Source: Phytophthora sp. 'mugwort'
Taxonomy: Eukaryota > Oomycota > Peronosporomycetes > Peronosporales > Peronosporaceae
NCBI GenBank assembly: GCA_033558025.1
Contig: JAUCEF010000013.1
Coordinates: 3,527,001 to 3,591,000 of the forward strand
DNA length: 64,000 nt
Direction of reading: 5' to 3'
The notes below the pieces were generated by a model that was not told the origin of the DNA, did not search any database, and saw only the letters and a program-made list of their open reading frames with translations. Positions 21,186-29,970 of this stretch are shown in pieces. Both the position numbers and the translations under genes were made by a program. Within the stretch, counting starts at the first letter, position 1; each line of letters opens with the position of its first letter.

Positions 21186-21829
21186 CATCGTACGATGTAT
21201 GAACTCATAGGGTGGATCTGAGGGATCGTGTTCGAAAGTTGAGCGCTTGCAGCCGTTGCAGGGGATGATGGATATGTTCCAACAGTCAATCTAAGAATCT
21301 TTCCAAACTCAGCATTATCGATGATCAGGCGCGGAACAACGTAGTAGTAGGCAAACCAGAACCTACGGAGCTATATCGACCAGTATCAGGTCTAGTCCAG
21401 GTACCTCCAACAGTAGGTAGAGTCGTTGGGGTAGCGCTGAAATCAAACTGAGCAGCATAATATACGCTATTTTCCGATAATTGGATATAAGAAAACGTTG
21501 TTTCCAGATGGATCGATGAGATAGGCACCAGCATTGACGAGAGCAGTCTGAATGCTTCGATTGAAATCCGCATACGCATAAATACTATCCGAGAGACTGA
21601 TATTCATAATGGATGTTGTAGCACCTGTTTTGACTTCGATTTCGAAAGTGTTGTTCCAGAACTGGGTCGTATCGATATTGTACTCGGAGTTATACATGCT
21701 GATCGATTGAACTACGCAAACAACATCGCGAAAATCTGCAACAGAACCCGGGAAACGATATCGCCAAGTTGAGATTCACCCATCTGGAACGAGGTTCGTG
21801 GTATCGAGCTTGATAAAACTCGCACACAT
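21186..21829 (-). pseudogene. Minor capsid (penton-like) protein, frameshifted and 3'-truncated
   Basis: From ATG 21,829 the frame reads 'MCASFIKLDTTNLVPDG', then a stop, then 'STWRYRFPGSVADFRDVVCV' and 'SMYNSEYNIDTTQFWNNTFE'. Later frames give 'SIYAYADFNRSIQTALVNAG', 'YIQLSENSVYYAAQFD' and 'LTVGTYPSSPAT'. The last recognisable block, 'IPQIHPMSSYIVRCD', ends near 21,186, where the opposing small virion gene begins on the other strand. The composition (Ser/Thr/Asn-rich beta protein) and position fit the single-jelly-roll penton of Polinton-like viruses. At least one nonsense and two frameshift changes are present. Confidence 0.7.
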
Positions 21830-21897
21830 TGTAAGCTATATTCATAAGATCATATTTAAGCGATAAGGGCAAATAAATATAATAACTTTATATAGGT

Positions 21898-22437
21898 ATG
21901 ATTGGATGTGTATATAAGATTGCCAATGCAGATGAGACCATCATGTACATTGTCTCGACTACACAGAATCTTTTCACTCATTGGGCTGAACATAAATATA
22001 AATATAAACACTGTATCAATGAACGAGTAGGTTGCTCATTTATCAATACTTTGAATCCCAAGGTATTGAAAACGTTCAAATTGAAAAGATCAGTGAGCCT
22101 GAAATCACTGACCGGCGACAGTTGTGTGAGTTTGAGCAATTAGTAACTGATAGAACCCAACACATGGTTAATTTCCAAAGGGTGTATCAGACAGAAGATC
22201 AGTTTCACGAACAAAAGCGTGCCCACAACAGACTCCCATATGGGAATAATAGAGAGCAGCGCATTGAGTTTCAGAACCGGTACTACAATGATAATAAAGA
22301 AGCTATCAAACAAAGAATGTCGAAGAGACTGGAATGTGAATGTGTAGCAATGTCAGGTGGATTGAGAGAAATAAGCATTACGCAACACGGAAGCATCGAC
22401 GCTGGCTTGCCGATCAACAAGCTTAAGATCAGCTGGA
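21898..22437 (+). pseudogene. Second GIY-YIG endonuclease with zinc tail, frameshifted
   Basis: The start 'MIGCVYKIANADETIMYIVS' has the GIY (VYKI) and a degraded YIG (YIV; the Gly is lost). The first frame runs to 22,143. A second frame, from about 22,032, continues with 'IEKISEPEITDRRQLCEFEQ' and the 'NREQRIEFQNRYYNDNK' region. The Cys-rich tail is 'RLECECVA', with a His further on. The end is uncertain because the frame runs on to 22,499 antisense to the ATPase. It is divergent from the penton gene with a 68-base AT-rich gap holding ataaatataa, a word also found upstream of the first GIY-YIG gene. Confidence 0.75.
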
Positions 22438-22441
22438 TTGG

Positions 22442-23110
22442 TTACTTCATTAAGTTATATCGTAGTGGACTTCTCACGCTTTCTACAAGTAAGATTTGAC
22501 CTTTGCCTCGTGATATTGCTTTATTATAGGCAATCATTATTTTTTTGTCGTCTATGCCATTTATATTGAAATCACGGACAATCATTTGCAAGTCCCTTTT
22601 ACTATTAGCTAGTAGAATAGCAACAATTTCACTGTTCAATCGTATCATCTTATCGGTTGCAAAATAGCTGTGGCTTAGGAATATGGTACTCAGCTTGAAG
22701 TGCCGACCTCTTGTCATATAGTGTGAGAAGATATTCTTCTGGGATAGCTTATCGTTACTGTAATCGTCTATTATAACAAGCTCAGGTTTATTGGAACTTA
22801 ATGGTGTGCGACGCACTTGGTCAACGCTCGGAGGCGTATCTGGATCAGTGAAAGTAATGAAATCTTCAAGCTTGTCGTGAGGGTACTCATACAGTTCTTG
22901 GTGGGATTGCGAGCAATAATCGTGAAATGGGCAAATACGTGGGGTGCATGTTTGAGAATGAAAAGGCATAGGTTGTTTTTTTCCCACTGAAAGAGGGTCA
23001 AGGACAATCATTCTAAATAGCTTTTTAATGTCAAGCACAGTGATATCGCCTATAGCAGTTGTCTTGTACTTCTTACCCAATGAAGCACCGAAATCTGGAA
23101 TAGCGCTCAT
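22442..23110 (-). pseudogene. Packaging ATPase (FtsK/HerA type), Walker A region frameshifted
   Basis: The 222-residue frame has a Walker B block 'ELVIIDDYSNDKLSQKNIFS' and the following 'HYMTRGRHFKLSTIFLSHSY' helix-strand with a conserved sensor region, typical of A32-like genome-packaging ATPases. The Walker A area reads 'MIVLDPLSVGKKQP', which lacks the first Gly. The next part of the conserved sequence ('LFILKHAPHVFAHFTIIARN') is in another frame at 22,900-22,980, so two compensating frameshifts surround the P-loop. The protein would have pumped DNA into capsids. The start ATG at 23,110 is divergent from the fibre gene 51 bases away. Confidence 0.85.
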
Positions 23111-23161
23111 GGTCGTGTCTTTTTAATCGCTGGATCTATATAGATTGAGATAAAATCAAAC

Positions 23162-25402
23162 ATGAGTTCTAGTTTCTCATATCCTCAGCCAATATTCATA
23201 TCACCGATCTACAATCCTGCATTCTATCTAACGTTGGATGCCAGCGGCTATCTGACCTATGCGTATACCCAGACGCTTTTCTTCGATAAAGAATGATTAT
23301 CGATTAACATATATTTCTGGTATCACACCAGGAATTGCAACACAAGGTGTAGCCCTTGTTCCAGGTACTAACAATGATATCAATGTATTGGGACGCTATC
23401 TTGCGTAAGCTTGATAATGCATGGATCCATCGTGGCGTCTGCTCCTGCATCTACTCTCGACATCACCTCAGGTACTGCCACTCCGGGTAAAGCACTCGTG
23501 CTGGATGGATCTGGATCTATCGGAACAATTACTTCTCTGGCAGCTACCTCGCTGACCGGTACGCTCCAGACGGCGGCTCAGCCTATCACATTGCTTGAAT
23601 CATTATCTGCTTTGACTGTTGCAGGCAATCTATCGTTTAGTAGCGCTTCACGGGCTTTGGCCGGTCTATCAACGCTCAGTTCTACGTCAATAACAGGCAC
23701 CCTAGCCACTCCCTCCCAGCCGAATATAACTGTCATTCGAACATTGAGCTCGCTCACCATCAGTAGCAGTTTAACACTAGGTACGACAGTGATCAGCAGG
23801 CAGAATAGTGGTCCTTGATAGAATAACCAAAGGCTCTGCGGGAGCCAATAAAGCTTTTGTCTTAAACGCCAGCAGTAATATTACTTGTATTAATGCACTG
23901 TATGCATAATCCCTCAGTGGTACCCTTCAAACAGCGACTCAATCCAACATCACAAGCGTCGGTACTCTATCTGGATTATCAATCGGTGGCTCTCTAACAA
24001 CCCGGTTCATCACGAGTACTCTCTATTTGTTTTACTGGAGTATCCTCGTATATCGATTCGCCATCCTACAGGCTCAGTGGAGTAGCTATCGACCTGAGCA
24101 TGTTGAACGGGGGCTATGGCGTTCTCATGTCAAACAAAGCTCTGACTCCGATTCATTTAACGTGATCCGCGTTCCACTTGGTGTAGCTGGCTCAGGTTGT
24201 ATTCAATTCTATGGAGGAACCGCTAACAAGGAAGCAGTCTCCTTGTTTCGTGATTCTGACAATGAGGGACTCACCATCGGACCCGAGCATCTACTATTCA
24301 GAAATGCACTCCACTACTTCACTTTGTGAGTGGGTACGATCAATCGGGAGTAGTTGGCACAAGCTCTGCTGAATACAAAGAGGTTATTCGTTCAGAGCAC
24401 AAGCTCGTTGGCTTTGCTACTAATTATCAATCCGGTTAGTTCCACGGGTATCTATTAGGATCACAGGCATGGGACGGGAATGCCGGAGCTCAATTACAGT
24501 AGGTCTCCAACTCTCAATATCGTATCAGGATCTTCGACGACGAGCGCTTTCGCATCATCAAACAATCTGTTACTTCTTAATGATGAGATAGCATGCCTAA
24601 ATACTACAACCCCATCAGGTTCATACCAGCTGACCATAAATGGTTCAAGTACAATAATGGAGCCTATATCGCCGGTGGATCTACTATGCTCCACCTATAT
24701 AACAATGTATCACCATTCACTGTTAGGACAAGCCTCCTACTCGATGGTACTAGTATTATAAGTTGGCAAATATCCATTGGCGGAACCGCTCATAACAGCG
24801 AAGCATATTGCATGTATAGTATAGTAATGAAGCAACAAGGATGATATTAACTGCTATTGGGCGCCTTGGAATTGGTACTACGAGCCCTTCGAGTTATATA
24901 CACATTGCATCTTCAAATTCGTTCACTTTGGTATGGACGGTAGTACTGTATATCGACTGAGAACTGACAACAGAGTTACAGAAAGCACTCTCGGTCCGAT
25001 CGTCTACAACGTCTCTGCTGTATTCTCGGGTTAGATTTCGTGCCAAGCGATGGCAATGACCTCTGATCGGCGACTCAAGCGAAATATTCAAAGTGCTCCT
25101 CTCGATCGCATCAGGCGTCTGTACGATAACGTTGATGTAGTTCTGTATGATTGGATTGAGTGTGAAAATCGACCGGGGCAGGAGGTAGGGTTGTTAGCTC
25201 AAGATCTTGTTTCGGCTAAATTAACAGATTTGACCAGTGTCTTCTATCGAGACGATAGCGCGGAGGGAGAAGACCCGTCGCTCGAACCAGCAAAGCAACA
25301 GTTGAACGTTGATACAGCAGGACTGCAGTATATAACATGAAGATGATTCAACACCTCCTCGGTGAGATTGAAAAATTAAAAAATCGTCTAGTTAATATAT
25401 AA
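23162..25402 (+). pseudogene. Fibre-like structural protein with C-terminal S74 chaperone domain, frameshifted
   Basis: ATG 23,162 opens 'MSSSFSYPQPIFISPIYNPA' and stops at 23,294-23,296. Shifted frames continue with repeat-rich beta sequence: 'SLTGTLQTAAQPITLLESLS' and 'SITGTLATPSQPNITVIRTL' are two copies of one repeat, and 'LSGTLQTATQSNITSVGTLS' is a third. The end, 25,050-25,402, carries 'SDRRLKRNIQSAPLDRIRRL' and 'QEVGLLAQDLVSA', the signature of the S74 intramolecular chaperone. It closes with a short coiled coil ('LLGEIEKLKNRLVNI') after one more frame change. In phages this domain trimerises fibre stalks and cuts itself off. Inferred role: receptor-binding fibre or spike. Confidence 0.8.
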
Positions 25403-25477
25403 TCATGGGCTGTGACCGGGTAAGGAGCTTAAAACGAATGTAACTACGGATGATTCAAAGCCAATTGTGGGTCGACC

Positions 25478-25642
25478 ATGCTACACGCTGACAAAATCAT
25501 TGTTCTTGGCGATAGCGTTTTTCTCCCCACACAGAGTCATGATAGGGAGTCTGCAATCCTTGAGATCAGTATAAGCGACAAAAAAAATACATCTATCGAG
25601 GGTATCGAAATAGACTCGTGCGGAATGGTATTGTTTAACTAG
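25478..25642 (+). CDS. Small hypothetical protein, 54 aa
   Basis: ATG 25,478 to TAG 25,642 reads 'MLHADKIIVLGDSVFLPTQS', then 'ESAILEISISDKKNTSIEGI'. Codon use and the hydrophobic/acidic alternation look coding, but I do not recognise it. The stop codon overlaps the first arm of a folded structure at 25,641-25,674. Bases 25,403-25,477 upstream hold nothing recognised. Confidence 0.35.
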   Translation: MLHADKIIVLGDSVFLPTQSHDRESAILEISISDKKNTSIEGIEIDSCGMVLFN

Positions 25643-25674
25643 CGACACGCGGGGGTAAGGGTCGCTGACCCGCG
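25641..25674. terminator. GC-rich pseudoknot-like structure between convergent genes
   Basis: agcgac (25,641-25,646) pairs with gtcgct (25,661-25,666), and cgcggg (25,648-25,653) pairs with cccgcg (25,669-25,674). The two stems interleave, as in an H-type pseudoknot; either stem alone would form a hairpin. It sits exactly between the stop of the + ORF (25,640-25,642) and the stop of the - gene (25,679-25,681). A shared 3'-end signal is the likely role. Confidence 0.5.
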
Positions 25675-25678
25675 AAGC

Positions 25679-26954
25679 TTACAGCTTAAACGTCTTCACA
25701 GCTTTTATTTTTTTCTGTGGTTGGTAAGCCCACATGCGTCCTCCCTCAGTCTGAGTCGACGCGTCTACTTTCTTAGCAGATTTATCAATGTCAGTTGCCC
25801 AAACAGCTATCTGTGTCTTCTGAGGTCGGTCGTTGATGATAAAATTCTTAATGATAGCTTTAAGCTCAGCAACATCGAGATCAACGTTATAGCTACCACC
25901 TGAACTAAAGAAATGCGCGGGATGAAGGAAAACATGATCTCGGACTATAGTAGGCGGGTGATAATATCTTTAAATTCGTTATCATCAATCAATCGATTGC
26001 TGTACATATCCACAGTGAGCGATTTCGGCTGTTTGATGATGCTTGGATTATCGTTTCCTAAGTCAAGCTCGTCCTTTAGCTTATCATACTCAGTTAGAAG
26101 GGTCTCAAGTGGGTCCGTGAGGTTGTAGAAATTATACTGGAGATGTGTAATAGCAAGAATCTCTTTAAACATTTTTTTGTCGACGATACTGAGCTTATCG
26201 TATACAGCTTGGTTAATGTGCTGCTAATACACAAGGGTCCTGATCATAGCTTGGAGACTATCGCTGATATTGCATTTAGGCCCGCACTTCCTTCGATTTG
26301 GTTGTACAATCACGAGTGTCTTTGCATTCAAATCAGGTAAACGTATGTAGCTACCAAGCTGACGATATATGAAGCGCTTGGAGTTGCTAAGCCCTGGATT
26401 TCATTGAGATTGTAAGTACGACCCCGCAGGACTACTCCATCCAGCGGAGCTACACCCGCCCCTCTCAGACCACGACCCTCTAATTTAGGAAGGGCGTCAG
26501 AATATCGCTTAGCTTTAGAAATATATATATATATATACTTCGTAGCTGTCATCGCTGCTTGCGCGGCTTCAGAGCTGATCTTAATGATTTTGAGTTTGAC
26601 CCTCTCACAGATTCTTTCGCTTCTTCATATCGTTTTTGGGCCTCGCTATATGGTTGAAAAGCGGCCTCAGCCTCGTCGTGAAGCTTCTGCAATTCATTTG
26701 GCCCATCAACATATTCTTCAGTACTTTGATGTTTGATATCTTGAACGCTACTTAAGATAGCTTTATTTAAAATATTAAGACTCTCATCAAGGTTTTTTCG
26801 TCTTTGTCCGTCAAGTTCCTTCTCCTTCACCAGTTTGGCTGTTTCTTCATCATTTGATGGAAATTGATATTTCAACGCCGGAAAGGTAACGATTTAATTC
26901 TTCAAAGTAGTTCAATAACGATGATAAAGTATCCATCGACTGGATGGTCTTCAT
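25679..26954 (-). pseudogene. Conserved-looking virus protein, unknown function, frameshifted
   Basis: The start ATG at 26,954 reads 'MKTIQSMDTLSSLLNYFEEL'. After a frame change it gives a long charged coiled-coil segment (26,875-26,549), then a Gly-rich block 'GRGLRGAGVAPLDGVVLRGR' with 'YNLNEIQGLATPSA', then 'LVIVQPNRRK', an in-frame TAG at 26,224-26,226, and 'MFKEILAITHLQYNFYNL'. The tail 'YNVDLDVAELKAIIKNFI' ends at 25,679. A (TA)n run at about 26,520-26,536 coincides with one frame break. I cannot name a family. Position among structural genes suggests a virion or packaging role, but that is only inference. Confidence 0.5.
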
Positions 26955-27030
26955 GAGATCAGACCAAGCATTTCCAGTTACTCTTATTATTTCTATTTCT
27001 GATATTCAATGGACGAGTGGGTGCTGGCTC

Positions 27031-27063
27031 ACCGAAATAATAATCCGAGGTTATTATTTCGGT
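27031..27063. terminator. Perfect 13-bp stem hairpin at gene end
   Basis: accgaaataataa (27,031-27,043) and ttattatttcggt (27,051-27,063) are exact reverse complements around a 7-base loop. On the minus strand the first arm contains the double stop TAATAA of the upstream gene (stop at 27,054-27,056). Hairpins at the 3' ends of genes are known as polyadenylation or termination signals in mimivirus-type giant viruses and their virophages. That makes this a good candidate 3'-end signal. Confidence 0.65.
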
Positions 27064-28557
27064 TTTAACCCATTTTTAGTATCAACAATCGGCTTCAGGC
27101 GAAATGGGATAGCAACACGTTCGCTCACCAACTGACTGTAATAATCTATTAGGATTCTTTTGGCGTGGTTGTCGACGCTAGTCAGCTTTGGTTCCATATC
27201 TTCATCGTCGACACTCAAAACTCCATGTCGGCCTTACCCCTCACCTAGTGTAAAATCCTTCGCTACCTTTTTCTCATTCTGTTTACCGATTAATACCAAG
27301 TCAAGTCCTCTGGCGTTGGCCATATCAATAGCGATTGGAATGTGAATGCCCAATATACTTTCTTAGTGATAGCAGGCACGGTACGATTACTATCTTTACC
27401 AAATACACTAAAGGAATTACCATCGAGCCATATATGTCCATCTACATTAACAGGAGATGTTTTACTCGTTCCCATGAGAGTTAATACAATTTTCTTTCTC
27501 AATCCCTTAGCTGCAAGAACTTCCTTATTCGTACTAATGGTCCAGATCATTTTGATCTTGCTGTCAATCTGGTCAGACGTTATAGAAGTCGATTTATCGA
27601 ATAGAAAGCTATCATCAAGTCTGCTTCGAGCGATCTGCATCATCCCCTTTCGAGCTATTGAATCGTTTTCGCTTCGATTCAATAAGTTGCCATACCTGAC
27701 AGGGGGTAAGCTTATTATCTTTCCCCATTTCGCGACGTACCTCCATTTCAGTTAGGTATGCGAGGAAGCGGACATCGTTAGTCAAACTTCCCTGATATGA
27801 TCGTATGTCTCAGATCAATCGATATATGGTGCTAAAGATTCTCTATTTAGCTTAATACTATACGTATTCGCATCTTTTCCAATGTAATATTTCGATAGCT
27901 GATGACCGTTTGAGGTAAGAGGATGAATTCGTATTTCTGCAAGAATCGGATAGACCTCAAATATTTGAGCAACTGCTGTCTTAGATTGTTCTTGATCATC
28001 ATCTCCTGTATTGAATAAATCCTTTTCCACCAAGGCTTCCCCTATTTCAATCTCTGTTCCAATATCTATAATCTTAGGACGAATCTGAACTTTTTATTAA
28101 TCACACGCAGTCTGTTTGTATTAGTTTCACCATCAATTGAAAAAGAGTGAGGTTCAGTGTTTGTTTCGACAGTTGATACCTCAAGGGTTTGCCTGGGGAG
28201 GATTCATCAATCAACCTTTTTTAAAAGCCTCAGACGACTCAGTTGTCGAGTCTGTCTGAGTTGATTCAGTTGATTTCTTCACTACAGTAGTTATGCCATT
28301 CGAGATATTAGTAGCCCATGACGCACCTTCATACATCTCCCGCTTGACTTTGCTTGCCGAACGCGTCGTTTGAGATCTTTCAAGAAGCTCCTGTCGCTTC
28401 TGCTCTTTATCTGAGCGAGGAATGTAAAATTGGGGAACATTGTATCTATATCATGCAAACCAAAAAAAGGGGAGTGGATAAATACTCTTACCAGTAGCTC
28501 GGCATAACGGAATCTGGCGAAACGATGCGTACGAATGGCATATATGATTTCGCTCAT
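27054..28557 (-). pseudogene. Large virus protein of unknown function, multiply frameshifted
   Basis: ATG 28,557 reads 'MSEIIYAIRTHRFARFRYAE'. Further frames give 'FYIPRSDKEQKRQELLERSQ', 'NGITTVVKKSTESTQTDSTT', 'DQEQSKTAVAQIFEVYPILA', 'NDVRFLAYLTEMEVRREMGK', 'KLTPCQVWQLIESKRK', 'GKDSNRTVPAITKKVYWAFT' and 'GVLSVDDEDMEPKLTSVDNH', ending at the hairpin. The order is collinear, so this was probably one gene of about 500 codons. It resembles no family I can name. Its place between integrase and capsid-module genes is the only functional hint. Confidence 0.5.
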
Positions 28558-28580
28558 TTATTAGATTGAAATGGCGATCC

Positions 28581-28769
28581 CTAATGCAATGAAATGGGAC
28601 GCAAAAGATGATTTCCAATTCTCGCTGGTATTACAACTGTTTTACGAAAGTTTGCTGTTGCATCAAGATTCAACAACTCGTTTTTTAATCGGCTCACTTC
28701 CTGAATGATCCATACCTTTCGACGAAGCTTAACAAGCTCACGTTCCTTTCATAAACAATTCGGACACAT
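28581..28769 (-). pseudogene. Small CxxC/coiled-coil ORF with early stop
   Basis: The frame reads MCPNCL, then TGA as codon 7, then continues in the same frame with 'KERELVKLRRKVWIIQEVSR' and 'LKNELLNLDATANFRKTVV', ending TAG at 28,581. A CPNC knuckle followed by a coiled coil is visible. A single nonsense change separates it from a 62-aa protein. Function unknown. Confidence 0.45.
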
Positions 28770-28818
28770 ATTTTGGGTTGGTTTCTATATATCAAGTCAG
28801 ATATAAAAATTGGATGTT

Positions 28819-29929
28819 TCATTTGTTGTGGCGGGCGAGACCAATACCGGAGCCGCTATGCGAGCTCTTTGAATTCCAGCACTCAGTCTCAAGGGTAGAT
28901 CGCTTGTTTTTGTTGATCAATCGGAGATTATCTTGTGGTTCCAAGGATAGATCGTCATATCCAACCCATTTGACGAGATATTTGAATTTACCTGATTGCT
29001 GTTTCTTATGGTCCACAACTTTCTCAACCTCGAACATTTGTTTATTCGTAATCTTTGCATTCGTTAATCGCGTCATTAGCCAATTTGATATCATTCGGTG
29101 ACTTGTAGAATGTATGTCGATTCTAGATCTAATTTGAACTCGATAGCCATCGATGTCAACTATTTCATATGTAGCCTTGCTGCATCTCACCGATTCCTTT
29201 TCAAATTGCGTCTTCTTCAAATGATATAACACAGGAGCTCCAATTTCAAGCCGATTCTCAAGCTTATCCATAGCGTTGTTGCTATGATCTAACTCAGATT
29301 GAATAACCTGTCCAGATGCTTCATTCGGTGTCATTTTGATAGACGTGTGCTTAGTATTGTTTAAGTTGTCGACGACATCGCGTAGTAGCTCGAGCATTAG
29401 CGGTTGCTTTATCTTTATCAATCTCGACTTAAGCGTACGGTTAAATCGTTCAACCTTGCCCATCGTTCCGTGATCACCCGGTTCGTTGTTGTAGTGAGTG
29501 ATATATTTGCTTTTGAAATAGGCTTGGGCATGCCTATTCATGAACTCAGAGCCATTGTCGGTAGTTTGCAATATCACCTTTAAGTGATTCAAGAGATTTA
29601 ATACCCTTAGAGACACTACTCCGACGCTTATCCACTAATATTCTAGCAAATCCAATTCTGGAGTTGATATTGATAGCCGTTAGAATCGTCTTCCTTTCCA
29701 AAATGTTAAATCTGCCTGCCAATTAGGGATTGCTTGAAGCAATCTTAAAATCATCAAATCGAGTTGCTTTCCCGTTGAAGCGTTGGATATCAGTCTGCTT
29801 GGCGTACCATTCCTTAACATCCTTCATATGGATAGATTTTTCATTTTTTCTAGCCTTCTGATACAAAGCAATGCTGCCGATATACCCTGTTTTATGATCA
29901 TGATAAAGCTTCAATGGTAGCTCGTCCAT
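28819..29929 (-). pseudogene. Polinton integrase (DDE, chromodomain), frameshifted
   Basis: The N-terminal frame (29,929-29,723) reads 'LPLKLYHDHKTGYIGSIALY', typical of Polinton integrases. The first catalytic Asp lies in a shifted frame near 29,712 ('NWQADLTF'). The main frame 29,616-28,819 (265 aa) has the second Asp in 'LQTTDNGSEF' and the catalytic Glu in 'GTMGKVERFNRTLKSR'. The C-terminal part 'MFEVEKVVDHK' through 'YLVKWVGYDDLSLEPQDN' is a chromodomain. The enzyme inserts the element into host DNA, and the chromodomain could have guided it to methylated histone. The gene lies just downstream of the polymerase, same strand. Confidence 0.9.
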
Positions 29930-29970
29930 GGTCTATATTAGGAACAAAACAAATATGCAAAGAGTTCCCC

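Noticed and set aside
26515..26540. (TA)n microsatellite
   Set aside because: Real but ordinary; it only explains a likely slippage frameshift in the overlapping virus gene.
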